DNA of 64,000 nucleotides from Aporrectodea caliginosa (lineage: Eukaryota; Annelida; Clitellata; Crassiclitellata; Lumbricidae), in the NCBI GenBank assembly GCA_020284085.1, contig JACEVL010000155.1, positions 23,501-87,500 on the forward strand. Reading direction: 5' to 3'. Positions 36,801 through 51,372 of the stretch are shown piece after piece; positions within the stretch are counted from its first letter, which is position 1, and every line of letters starts with the position of its first letter. The notes beneath the pieces are model-generated. The model did not search any database, was not told the origin of the DNA, and saw only the letters and a program-made list of their open reading frames with translations. A program made the position numbers and the translations under genes.

Positions 36801-39800
36801 ATATATTGTGGCATTGTTGAATTTTCATAGTTGTCTTATTATAAGCAAAGCTCCAATAGATGTAATAGTGTATTTTCAAAGACCGTTGATCAACTGCTGG
36901 TAATAGACCAAATGAGTGTTTGTTTTGTAATAACTAACTTATATAGTGCCTCTTGAGTCTTGAGAGATATGGACTCCGGAGTTGCTGGGACAGCTTGCCA
37001 TATTAGGGCCACTCCCTTATAATTTATACTGACATTTATGCAGTTGTCATCTGTTTATTTTAAATTGTAGTACAGGGAACAAAATTACTTTCGATGACCT
37101 ATATTGCTTTCTTATGAAAACAAAGAACATGAATGGTTTCATTGAACCCATGTTTTGGTTTAAAGCAATGGTTGAGGCCATTCGGATTATCATTTGTCGA
37201 CTATATATAAACATTATACAGGGACTCTAAAGATCACATACGGCAGGATAGTGACTGATTTTCGGATAGCTGTGACATGGTCATTGATTTGCAAGTGTCT
37301 GTTAGGAAATGCTTAATATGATGACAGCTTTAGGGGAAAAGGAGGTTTGGTTGTGAAGCAGACGGATGCAATATATGTAATTCCTGCCACTGGCTGAGGG
37401 ACCGGATGTTGGTCTGATTCCTTCTACTCACTCTCTGCTTGTTCAGTTAAAGCCTGGCTCATTCATTAGTCCCTAACCTAACCACAGACTAACTGGAAGG
37501 CATTTGTGACTGTTCGTCTGTCTGGCTGACTGTCTGCCTGCCTCTGCTGTCTGGCTGGTTGTATGTCTTTCGGTTTGTCTGTCTCTTTGTTTGTCTGTGT
37601 GCTGATGTTCTCTGTCTGTGGGTGTATATCTGTATGTATGTCTTTCTTTATGTTGTCTCTTTCTGTGTCTGTCTCTGTCTTTTTGGTGGTTTTCACTCTT
37701 GGTGATATCTTGTATCCGGTTTTTGTATCTGTCTGTGTCTGTCTGTGTCTGTCTATGTGTGTGTGTCTGTGGAGGTCCCCAGGACAAATATAGAATGTAT
37801 GTATGGAGATGTAGATTAGATGTGGATGCAGGTGTGTAGATGGCTGGCTTCCGGTTGCTGCTGCTGCTGTTGATGATCTGAACCAAGACAGTGTTGATCC
37901 ACCAAATGATCTGAGTCTGTCATTCAGAGTGTGTCTGTCTGTCTGTGTGATGGACAGATGGAAGAGAACGACGACCTGGTCATGCAGAGACTGACCTGAA
38001 CTAGGGCCCCGTCGGCCAGTTCATCCAATTCATCGGCTGGTGGTGGTGGTGGTGGTGGTGCTGTGGCTGGTGGTGGTGCTGAGACAGAGACCAGTCTCCG
38101 TGCTGCTCAGCATCTGTCTTCGAAATTATTCAGTTGAAATCAAAGGATTAGACTTACATCTCTTGGTGCTCTGCTGCCACACCGATAAAGGCCGTTCGTC
38201 CATCATCATTAGCTGCCCCCTTACTCACCCACCTCTTCTTCATCTTCCCTTGCCCTACTTCAGTTCCACCTGCTCCTCCTCCTTATGCTTCTCCTCCTCC
38301 TCCTCCTCCTCCTCCTTCTCCTATTCCATCTCTTCCTCCTCTTGATAGAAAAACGGAGCTACATGAGGAATAAGAGACGTCATCAGTTGCTGCTGAGGAG
38401 TAAAGGAAGACAGGCTGTAGCCAGACAGATAGGAAGACAGACACACAAGCACGTAGACACACACAGGCAGACACACACACACACAAAGATAATGAGAGAG
38501 TCCTGTATGCATACAGAGATAACAGATGGAGGTTTTGATAAAAGAAGTAAGAAAGAAACTGGAATTCAGACGTGTTGTGAAAATGATCCCAGACAAAACA
38601 GGTGAACAGAATGGAACTGATTCTGCTGAACATGGTAGAGCCAGGCACAGCTACCATATGCAGTATCTTTAGATGGACATGGTACAAACAGGGGTAGGGT
38701 GTCATCAAAGATAAAATCTTTGCATGCAGACAGGTTGGGGTACAAAACAGACATTGGATATGTAACTTGTCTATAAGTGAAATTTTTTTAGAGAAAGTCA
38801 TCAACAATGCTCAAATAACAGTTTAGTTTTCGTATTGATAATTCGCTTACTCAGTTAGAAAGACCTTGTAGCTGATATATATACAGACTTTACTTACTAG
38901 TTTAGACTTTAAAAGCACAGAGAGAAGAAGACAAAAGAAGCATGGTCTCGTAGGCTAACCCTGAGAGACAGGATTAACCTCTCAGGGTTGAAGTCTTAGA
39001 GACTTCTCTTAGGAGTGAAGTATTAGACTTGTCTTAGGAGTGAAGTCTTAGAGACTTCTCTTGGGAGAGAAGTCTTAGAGACTTCTCTTTCTTAGAACTT
39101 AGCTTATTAGAGCAGTTGGCCAGTGCTTACCCTTGCTACCTGCTCTTCCCATCTACTGTATTATGGTTAATTTACTAGAGGCGCTAATGAAACGGACGTC
39201 TTGAAGTATCCTATCCTAGTAGGGATTTGAACCCCACACTCTGGATTGTCAGTCCAGTACGCTTTTCCACTAGACTGTCTCACTCTCATGCATAGCTTGG
39301 TTCAAAAATAGCCATTCAGTTTTGCATGATGACGCTCTTGGAATTGCATGACCTCTAAGCCACCTGACCAATTGGTCAGCCTGAATGAGTGTCTTAATGT
39401 GGAACATTAAATTTTGTGCTAATCCCGAACTTTCCTGCATTTCAGTGATGAGAGATGAATTCCGAGAGTTACCTCAAAACACCGAAGTCGGCGCCGGGAT
39501 GGATGTAACTTTGGGCTGCAAGCCACCACGTGGGGAGCCAGAACCTCGTGTTCGATGGCTCAGAGGTGAGCAAGTGGTCCAGCCAGATGACCGAGTGACC
39601 ATCGATGACCAAGGGTCACTCATTATACGAGAGGCGAAGAAGGAAGACGCCGGAGTCTACGTGTGCATGGCCTATAATGTCGGAGGGGAAAAAGAAAGTC
39701 CTCCTGCTCAGCTGTTTGTAAGAGGCAAGTTAGCCATGCAGGTTAATTAAGTCTACAGGTTAACCATGCAGATTCATCCTAGGAGTAGAATCTGTCTGGT

Positions 39801-42800
39801 TGGCCAATCACAGTAACACTTCTGAAGTTATTTGTCTAACTTGTCATCTGGCATGCACTGTCTACATCTCATGTTTTATACTTAGTCAGTTCAGTTTACC
39901 ATCTGATTTGATTAGCTAATTAGTTAATTATCAAAGCACTAGTGCCTTTCAAGTGCCTCACCAAAGTTCTGCCTCTGCGATCTTAAATGATGTTATGCAC
40001 AAAATGTTTTACGGATTAAAGCTAAATAAGTTAGGCTAAGATTCAACGAGGTTCAGTTCTTGTGTTAAAGCTGTTCTGTCATGCAACTGTTGCCACTGAA
40101 TATTGTAATTTAAGGCTACCTAATGCATTCTGGCTAGCAGTGCAAGTGTCAGTGATGGAGTGGATGGACGGACCGACGGATGGACGGACGGATATAGCAA
40201 TGCATCTAATATAGTACCTTCAAATGACCTCTCAATGGGCATCTTTTGTTCAATTTTATTCAGAGAAGCCTGTGATAGTTGAGGGACCAAAAGACACGGT
40301 GGCTCAGGAGAACTCGGATGTCATTCTTCAGTGCCAGGCATCCGGAGACCCAGAACCAGTCATCATCTGGAAGAAGATCGAAGGACAGATACCAGCAGAA
40401 AGGTCAGGCACCCAGTTTCAGTGGGTCTGGTAGTTTTTAAGTTTGTTATGTGCACAAAAGATTAATGTATGTGTGTATGTGGATATGTGTATGTATGTAG
40501 GGACATATGACCATGTATTTAGGGACATTTGTCCATGCACATGTCCACCTGTACCATATGTATGCATGCTTGCATGTACAGTACATGTATGTATTATGTA
40601 CATGTGTTCTATATAATGTATATATGTATAAGCATTCATGTATGCATATATACATGTATGCAAACGTATCATTTGTTTTGCATATGGAATAGCTGGAACT
40701 GTTGATGAAGGTGGTAACTTTTTATTAAAGATGTTTTTAATTAGCAATGGCCTGTTTAATAGATAGTTTAACAACTTTAATGAGTAATTACTGGCTGGCC
40801 GCCTGACGAAATAGTTGATGAAATAATTTACTGATGAATTGAGTGTTGAATTATGCATGTGTTTGTATCTGAATAGTAGGGATGAGCCGATTATCCGTTC
40901 GAAAATCGGATCGGACCGGATTTTGCACTAATCGGCATTAATCGGAATCGGCGATCCCAGGACTACCGATCTAAATACCAAAAAGTTATATTGACCAAAA
41001 GCAATTTCTTTTTCACGAATACAGAAATAGTAACCTGTTTTGGCGAGCTCCTGTGGTAATCTTCAATCTTTAATTAATTGAAAGTCTGTATAAATAATAA
41101 AATTGTTACTCGACGTGTAAAAAAATGGCGAACAGTCAGGCTTTTTCTTACGCCACGCGGTTTCAAATTTTCAAATGTTAATTTCTTTTAAATAGTTCAG
41201 TGCATAAACTCTCATTGGAATTACATCTAGCGAGAATTTACAAGATTTTGTTTTCATTTCTGTTGTATTAACTATTCGGATCGGAATCGGCAAAAATAGC
41301 TGGCCAACTATCCGGAATCGGAAATCGATAAAAAATACCAATTCGCTCATCCCTGCTGAACAGTTACTGGGTCATTTCATGATTCAGAGTTCCTAAGAGG
41401 GGCTATATAAATGTCGAGATAGATGCTTCACTGAATTTATGTGCGTCTGCTGTTTCTGTGTAGGTCGCAGATTCTGGCCGATCGCAGCCTTAAGATCCAC
41501 AACGCTCAAGTAACCGATGAAGGCACTTACGTCTGTCGCCTCGAGAATTCAGTGGGATGGCAAGAAGCAGAAGCAAGATTAGCAGTGCACTGTAAGCGCT
41601 GCTCTTGTCTATCAGTCGATCATTCAATGTCTGCCAATGAAAGGAACAGTTCTATTATTGGATTTGCATCTGGGCCTCTTTGTGCATCACATCATTACGA
41701 TAAAAATTCTCAGTCTGATCTCGAGTTTTGTTGCAGTTTAGGAAGTGATGTCATCACAGGTCATCCTCATTCTACAGCAATTCTTGATTTAATAAAGACA
41801 ACGCTATGATGAGTCTCCTGCACATTTTCTGACTTATCTTACAGACATTCACAGCCTGGAATTGTGGATTGGTGAAAGTCTTTTTAGATTTGATGTACGG
41901 TAATTGTCATTTGGACTCGGACGAAGCAATCGTTTAATATTTTCATTGTTTGTCAGTTTTCATAGCAACTCCATTAATGAAAGCGTTGTACATTAGTACT
42001 ATGGCAAATTGAAAGTTATATTGATGTCAAATAAATCAGTGTAAGTTGTTTTAGCCTGGAAACAGATCAGAGGAATTTTAATGTTATACATTTTCTGTGA
42101 TGATGACATTCAGCTGAGTCTTTGATGTCATTTAGATCTTCTGATGTCATGGCCACAGAACACTGTTAAACTTCTGTCATGATATTCTGATGAATATTTT
42201 CTGTGATACAGCTCGGCCTTCCTTCCTCATCACTCCTAGGGACAAAGTGGTTGGTGCCGGAAGACGGGTTTCCATCCGGTGTGAGGTGACAGGGAATCCT
42301 ATGCCAGCAGTCTTCTGGAACAAGGCATCTAGCCAGGTAGGCACTAGGCAGTCATCAGGCATTTGGTCCATCTAATGTGCTCAGCAGTTTGTCTATATAT
42401 ATACATATACACACTCCCACTATACTAGAAATGCCTCCACTTTCCGTTCTGTTAAGGTTCATTCCTACGCTCGGCTCCATACAATCAAGTCTCAGGGGAC
42501 ACTGATATGGAATGCAATCCCTTCCTATATACTCATGTCTAATAATTTGTTCATCTTTAAAAAAGATTACGTACACACCTTCTTTTATCTGTATAGCATC
42601 TACACATTACTGTGAATGGCGCAAAACCGCATTTAGTTAAGTTCTTAGTTAAGATTATAATTAAGTTTTTCTTCTCATGCAATGATTTGATTTAATTAGG
42701 CCCTTACCATTATATCTCTCTTTCTTTCACAGGCCAATAATGAATTTAGGTTACAGAATACAAAGGCACGGGGACCCTACTTAAGCGGGATCATATCCCT

Positions 42801-43019
42801 TCTGGGTTTCCCTTTTGCTACCCTGGTTTCTTTTTCTCTTTATGGCGTTATGTGATATATATTGTTGTTATGGTTTTTTTCTGAGTTGCAATTAGATATA
42901 TATTTCTGTTATGTTTTTGGGTTGCAATAAATTGATTTGATTTGATTTGATTTGATATATTATCTTTCTGAACTCTGAAAACCTTATAAAATCAGTCCAG
43001 AAGGGGAAAGTGTATTTGA

Positions 43020-43092
<73 letters not shown>

Positions 43093-43109
43093 TATATTAT
43101 TATTATATA

Positions 43110-43152
<43 letters not shown>

Positions 43153-44144
43153 ATTATTATTATTATTATTATTATTAGCAGCAGCAGCAGCAGCAGCAGC
43201 AGGAATATCTGTATGTATGCTTATTTGTATTGAAATATTTATATAGCGCCTTTGCAGAACCTCTACATGCTAACACAGCTGTTTAACTGATCTTAACAGG
43301 TACGACTTAAGATGGGCAGAGAATCATATGAAACAGTGCATAAATGTTGATGGAAGATTGTTCCAACATTTATTTTATTCTTATCAGAACCAATTCTCAT
43401 GATAGAAATGATTCATTAGATTAATGCATGAATTATTGTCAGACTTATTTAGTTTTTACCTTGAAACATCAAGCACAAAAGGTAGTATGTAAATCAATCT
43501 TGTGATAGGAACTGTAGACTGAAGGGCTAGACCTTGTCAGAGTCTGACAGAGAAAAAGCTCTGCTGCAGCGGAGGAAGGCAACATCAGAAACTGAAGATT
43601 AGATTACAGTCTCAGGGCATTGAAAGAGATAGCTTGTTTCTCTTGAGTGACCAGAAATATGAGAGAGCAAGAGAAAGAGAAGAGAGAAAGAGAGAGAGAG
43701 AGAGATGAAGGGAGGCACGGAAGGAAGGAAGGGAGGCACGGAAGGAGAGAGACAGAGAGCAAAAAAGACAGAGAGAGAGACAGACAGACAGAGAGAGACA
43801 GAGAGAGACAGAGAGGAGAGAGAGAGAGTGAAAGCGAGAGAGAGAGAGATGAAGGGAGGCACGGAAGGACGGAAGAGAGGGGGGAGGAAGGAGAGAGAGA
43901 GTGAATGCAAGAGAGAGATGGAGGGAGGAAGGAAAGGTAGGAAGGAAGGTAGGAGGGAAAGAGAGAGAGAGCGAGAGAGTGTGAGAGAAAGAAACTTCAC
44001 CCAAGCTTACTTTCAAAAATATAAATGTTATGCTTTTGTAATATACTGGTATTAGGATTATTTAAAAGAACTTATAATGTGCTCAAGGTTGTAGAGCAGT
44101 AAAGTCATAAAAACATGCACTAGTATTTCCATCTTCATTGTGTT

Positions 44145-44196
<52 letters not shown>

Positions 44197-47100
44197 CCAT
44201 CAATGTCATCATCATCCTCCTCCTCATCATCATCATCCTAATCATCATCTTCATCATCATCCTCTTATCATCATCCATCATCATCATCCTCATCATCATC
44301 ATAATGCACATGAGATGCACTTTAATTAAATATTATTATTGGATGTCAGTTTCAACATCTGAATATGCTTCCATCAAATATTTGAATTTGATGGTTTTCT
44401 TTTGCGCTTTTGCCATAGACTTTCATGTTCCCAAACCAGGACCATGGAAGGTTTCGTGTGACGGCCGAGGGATCATTGGTAATTGAGAACGTGCAGAAGG
44501 AAGATGCCGGTGAATATACATGCCAGGGGTTGAGCATGGCTGGCAGCGCCTACGCCAAAGCACGACTTGATGTCAAAGGTAACAACTCAGATATTTCTTA
44601 ACCTTCTTGGATTCGTTTTGCTAACAAATCGCTTTTGCTGACAGTGGCTAGCACTGTATTAACATTTGGTTTAAGCATTTAGTTAGCATGTAGGTCCATT
44701 GGGTCACTGTCTACTTATTATGAAGTGCTGAACCAGATTAAAATGTCCAGGAAGTTGAGATGAAGTCTATGCTACTACTGAGAGAAGCAGATAATCAGGG
44801 AATGAAGTTTACCTTGGCTTTTGTTTGAGAATTACCTTGGCATTTAGTATTTATTGTGGCTTTTGTGGGAAAACTGCCTTTGCTTTAACACTTTATTGGT
44901 TTACCAGCTGCTTTTAGCACACTGTCATTGTTGAAGGGTTAATAAAGAGTTACCTTTGTTGAGTTTCATAGTTAGCAAATCTTCTGTTGGAGATTTATGA
45001 AAGCTTTGGTGTGAGACTTTCCCAGGCCTTTTCACGAATTTACCTACAGTGAAGATTTACTTTGGTTTTATTGCCATTGAGAGTGTCGCAAAGCAAGAGT
45101 TTAGGGTTAAGATAGCCAAAGTGCATTTTCTCTGGAAAATAACGTAAAAATGTGCACTTGTGCAAATGTTAGTTTCTGTATATTTGACAGACTGATTTGT
45201 TTGGTGACTTTATTAATCCATGGTTTATATAAAAAATGTTGCGAAAAAAGAGGTATGAAAAATCAGACCAAGGCAGAGCATCCAACCAATATAGACTGAT
45301 AAGTATATCTTGTGATGAACGAAAACAATCAGGCTGTGGTAGCAGACATCGAGACTCCAGAAAACTCCGGAAGCAACTGCTATCTGTGGCGAGCTATCAC
45401 AACGCGATAACACACCATGCTGCCCGATAACACCTCCTGCTGACATATATATGGAGACCGTTTTAAAATAACAAGACTGCTCATGCAACATAGTGTTGTA
45501 TATTGTTAATCTCCAGGTGAATGAAATTGACCTATTTTCACATGGCTTCATGAAACAGGACTCCATCCGTCCATCCTGCCTTCCATCCGTTTTTTCCATC
45601 TATCTTTCCAGCCAGCTGTCTGAAAACTGACTGATTGACTGCATAATTTGTTCATGCATTCTCTGGTCTGTCTGAATACGACATTAAGGAATTCCAATAT
45701 CTCTTAGACTGGCCTTAAGGGCCTTAAAGAGATTCTTAGAGGGCATGATAAAATATCTAGTTACGTATATAAATACATACACGCATACACAACGTACAGA
45801 CATGCATACATAAAATACATACGGTATGTGCATACATAACACATTCATTCATTCTGAGAATTTATATAGCGCCTTTTCAAGAGACCTACTCGAAGGCGCT
45901 TGATACATAAGATACATACATAACTTACTCTTAAAGACGCATTTTTTCAGCTGTTTGATGGCCAGGTGTTGAGCGCTTCTGAGAGACTCTTAAGTGGCGC
46001 TTTATAAATGTTTTGTTACATTACATTACATACCAGTGCACAACATGCATGTCATACATACATAACATTCATGCATATTTACATGCATTTACTAAATCAT
46101 CCATTAATTCATTGATCAAATGATTCATTCGTTCTTTGAATGATTGAGATATCCAGCCACTCATTAACAAGTCACTTTTTGCAATCAGACACTTCTACTC
46201 TTTAGCCAGTCAGTTGATACTCGGTTGTCAGTAATCATTTAAATGATTGTGATTGCTTGGATTTGATTGGCAGATAGCGACACCCGGCCACCCCCAATAA
46301 TCCACCAGGGTCCGCAGAATCAGACATTGCCAATAACAGGGACTGCGCTGCTGTCCTGCCTTGCTACAGGAGACCCCCCTCCTGCCATCCACTGGCTCAA
46401 GAATGGAGTCAACCTGTCACTCAGAGAGTCACGTTTCAACATCCGGGAATCTGGATCACTGGAAATATCAGGTTTGGTTGGAAATTCCAAGTACTAAGAT
46501 GGTTTTCAGACATGGTAAATCAGGCACTGAGTGATTTTGTTCCTCTGAATGTCAGAGGAATTTTGTTTAGCATTGTAGTTGGTTTCATTACTCCTGGACC
46601 ATGCCTAAGTCTGAAGTCGTAGAGCTTCGAAGTTGTAACTAATAATGTTTCCAATGCTCACCTTTGAACTCATTGTTATCAGCATCATTGTCAGCCTCAT
46701 CATGTTGATCCATTGTCTTCTTCATCATCTTAGTTGTTGTCATCATCTTCATTGTCATCATCTTAGGCGGTCATTTTCATCGCCATCATCAGCAGCTGTA
46801 GCTCCAACATGACCTTCAGACTGGGACCATGTTTAATTACTGATAGGTCATCATGTTTTATTTTTCAAATTCTCATCATTACATTACACTGCATTCAATT
46901 ACAGTGCATTACTTGAATTACATTGAATTACTTTACATTGTTATTTTAAGATTTGCGCCGATCGGACACTGGGATCTACACATGTAAGGCGATGAGTGAG
47001 ACTGGGGAGACTGCGTGGAGCGCCGCTCTCGTTGTGGAGTCAACGGACAATCCGGCGATCATATTCCACCGGACCCCGGAGCCTTCGACGTTCCCTGGTC

Positions 47101-50100
47101 CTCCTACGAAGCCAACTGTCTCTGACGTCACAGAGACTTCTGTTCGTCTGTCGTGGAAGTTGAACATAAACCAGGGAGCGTCTCCAGTCAATTCCTATTC
47201 TGTCGAATATTTCAGCCATGACACAGGCGAGGTAAGGAATGCACGGAATATAATCGGAGATTGACAGTAAATGCATAATTCTTTGTGCTGAAATGTGTTA
47301 GGGCTTTGTAATGGGAATAGTTCTGTTTAATGAGGTTCTTAAAATGCGCTCATACATACTTACTTAACCCAGTGTGTCTGTGAAAAATCAATAAATTTAC
47401 ATCTTGCTGTTTCAGCTATGGTTCCATCAATGTATGCATGAGGACACTTAATATAGCACATTTTAAGTACGTCACAAAAGCACTGTACTATTTTGATAAA
47501 ACTAACGTTGACTGGCCGACTTGAATATTTCACTTAGTGTGGATTCTGATGACGTAGGACAGATGGTTCATACAGAAGAGACATATAAAAAAAGAGGGTG
47601 CTTCCTCGGTCCTTCCAGCAGTGAATGATTGGCCAATGGCTGATAAATCATGAAATTTATTAACCATGCATCTTGCTTTTGTAACTATGGCTCCATCAAT
47701 ATTAATACAATTAATAGTTGATCCTTTATTACCCATTTTCATTATTGATCTGATAACACTCCATGTTTTTAGATTATATTTACATTTGACAAATTCGGCA
47801 GCATAATAATTTCGTTCGGCTTTTATTATTATTTGTCTTAATTTATTCTGATGTTGCTTAATTCATATAAGAGTGATCTTTTAAATATTTAAGTGTTGTT
47901 TAGAATTGTTACATGACTTCAATAATGCTGTGGTTATTATTGAGTGTTTTGGTATATTACACTCTTTCTTATTGCACTGAATCACTGGGATTGCTGTGTC
48001 ATAAGCAGCCTTCTTCTATCGTTCAATGAAAAGCGCTTATGCAAGTGATGGATCGTTATTTGTGCATGCTATCGATATCAAAGTCTGTTTACATGAGTAA
48101 TGACTGAAAACGCTTCATCCATTCATCACTTGAGCCACATTGGATGTTGATTGCCTTCTGCTGTCATTTTGGCAGATTATTTGTATCATCGTATATATGT
48201 GGGTCCATATAGTGGGACTTTTTGTCTTTTTGGGTCTTTGTTTTGCAATCCATGGCAGAGATATTTTGTATATTGTTATTTTGATGTCAAAACTGGGTGC
48301 AATAAATGAATGAATTACACATGGATGAAATGGTGATAGGTACAGTTGATGCTAATAATGGTATTAATAATAATGGCTTATAATAACTATTACCACCACC
48401 AGTCGTGGCAGCAATGGTTATTTAGTGGAGCTGTGGTTATGTTGTGCATGTTTATATATGGATGTAACTGAATATGATCATAATGATGATGACGATGATG
48501 ATGATCTTTAAGCACCATATGAACATCTAGAAACATACAAAACATACAAACATACATACTTGCACATACTTGTATACATGCATGCATGGTAATGGTGATG
48601 ATGACGAATTTCAGGGTTGGGTGATGGCATCTGAAGACATCAAAGACCAGTACTACATAGTGAGAAACCTCCTTCCCAATACGTCCTACCTGTTTCTGGT
48701 GAGAGCCAAGAACTCACACGGACTCAGCCTTCCCAGTCCAGTTACGTCACCAGTCAGAACCAAAGGTCAGTACAACACCCGTAAACTCTTCATTTGCTCC
48801 CTCCCCCTCTTCTTCACCTTGATCTTGATTTTACCCTGTGACTTACTTCTATGATGCTTGGACCTTCCCTCCATCCCCTGGATTGACTATAGCGTTATCC
48901 ACTTATCCATAAGGTTGTGTGATTAAGTGATTTATCATCATTATAATGTAATGTAATTGAGTATTTATATAGCACCCTTCAAGATATCTACTCAGAAGCG
49001 CTATATTGTGTTATTCCTAGAGTGGCATCACCACTAAGTGTCGGGATAAACTGGAGTTAGCTCCTGTTGTCAATATTTTTAGATAAACCACACTGTGTAC
49101 TTTCCTTCTACTTGAGTTGAACCCTGTCAAGTTTTAGTTCTTCTTTGAGTTATCTCACCTTCCTTCACCACAAGAGCACACCAGGGAAAATAACTGAGAT
49201 CTTCAGTTGTTCAGATGATGACTAAAACCTCTGCCATCTGGTTTAGTCGTCTAATTTACTAATTCCATCCACCAAACAGTTCAGTTCCCACTGCATCATG
49301 TTTCATCAGAGGAATGGTGACTGCTGCTCTCTATGTGGAAATCCTGAGAACTGGGAAACTGACAACTCTTTGTTTTGATGCACTTCTGTTGCAATCCTGT
49401 AGATTGAGAACAATCAGATCCTAGAACTTCCAAGTTGATGCTGATGATATACAGAATGAGTAATCACCTCACCTTAACATACTTTACTCAGCCATAGTAT
49501 ACTTTCCATTACCTAACCTTAAGTTATTTTAACTTATGTTGCATTACATTAAGTTACCATACTTTCCAATACCTTATCTCACCTAACCACACCTGACCGT
49601 ACATCACTGCATAACACCACACCTTACCTTAATCTATTTGAGCATTTCTAGGATCAGAGTCTGGTTCTCGTGCATTCAGTTGTTGAGGTGATTTAATTTC
49701 AATGGCTAATTTCATTGTTTAGGTGAGAGTTTGCCTCATCCACTTCCCACTCCATGCACGGAGCCAGGAGTGACGGAAAAGCTTTCCGGTCAGGTGGTTC
49801 ACATGCTTCCTCAGGAAGTCCTCAGTTCAACAACTGTCAAGCTCAACTGGGAACTCCGAAAGAACTTGCTGCGCCATGTTGCCGGATATCACCTCAAGTA
49901 CCGCGTGGCTCAGGACCTTGATGATCAGAGCAGTTCAGCGAGACAGCCACAGGCAGACTACATCATCCGGACGGTTCAGTCGCCAACCTCAGTGACCCAC
50001 GTCCTCAGTGGACTCCAGAAGTACACGTGGTACGAGGCCATGATTCTGCCATTCTGCGGCACATTCGAGGGAACGGAGAGCAACACGATTCGATTTCGAA

Positions 50101-51314
50101 CCCTCGAAGATGGTGGGTATCAGTTAGCACCTGATTACTGATTATTGAATCCATTTGTCAGTTAATGGAGGTGGTAGTGAATTCTCTATTCTCTCTCTTG
50201 CAGTACCCAATTGGGTCAAGAATCACTTTCACAAGAAATGCCGAGTTGAGTACAGATGGAAAGCTTTTAAGATTTTCTTTATTTATTAAAATCAAACTAA
50301 CTCAACTATACAGATACTTTGCATCACTAATATTAAGCAACTTGTCTTGTTTATTATGAAACACCACATTAAACCTTCACTAATGAAGAACAAGAAATTA
50401 CTGTAGCACCCCAGCTGATTTGACCCTGTGTAGCACCCTGGAAGAGAGAGAGACTCTCAAAATATTCGTTTTATGCAACTGAGCTCAAGCTACATTCTCG
50501 TTGACCTTGAGGCAGTTCATATGCAAGTTCATATGGTACATATGTATGCATATGAACTTCTAGATATTAGTGTTAAAAAGAAAATTATAACAAACATGGA
50601 AAAATTGATCTGCTTGTCACAGGGAAAATCTACTAGTCTGTGTTCCAGTCCATCCATCCATTAATCTTTCTGTTGCACCATCCCACGCTTCCACTATGTA
50701 ACTATGTCGTTGGTCCTTTATTTCTGGAACACATGCTATGAGCTCAGCCATTATTGAGCTGCTTCTCCTTTCTCTGCCTGTGTGTTGCCTGAAGTTGAAG
50801 ACCATTTTGTTTGGTCTTGTTCTTGTGTTTTCACGTTGGGAGGACCTCTCACGATTTTCTTGAAGCCATGTATATTTGCATTTACAATTATAATTGTAAT
50901 AATTGGCCTCTTCATCTGTTCTTTGTTTTGCAGTTCCATCTGCTGCTCCAAGGAACATCCGAGCAACGGTGCTGGAAAATGACACGCTTCTCGTCAACTG
51001 GGAGCCTCCACCGAAGCACTTCCGTAATGGTGTTCTCAAGGGATACCATGTAAGAAGACATCACCGATCTCACCTGGTCATTCGTTTATGATTCTGTGTT
51101 TGCATTCTGACACAACAGACAGGCAGTGATTAACCACTGTGGTTATAGGAGGCTTTAAACGTTTCATGTCTTAACATGCAAAATAAAAAAATGAAGTTAG
51201 GGGTTAGGAATATTGTTTTTCCACAAGGCTGATTGTTTAGAATTACAGAAATAAGGGGAACATTGTTCTGGAATGGCTAGTCTTTGCTGATATTTGTTAG
51301 ATTATGGTAGATGC

Positions 51315-51372
<58 letters not shown>

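Noticed and set aside
39218..39284. Functional tRNA-Val(GAC) on the minus strand
   Set aside because: Anticodon and T arms are recognisable but the acceptor stem fails to pair, so I call it tRNA-like only.
39718..39723. Canonical GTAAGA as the donor of the Ig2 exon
   Set aside because: Gives the wrong phase and a stop codon in the next exon; kept only as a possible alternative site.
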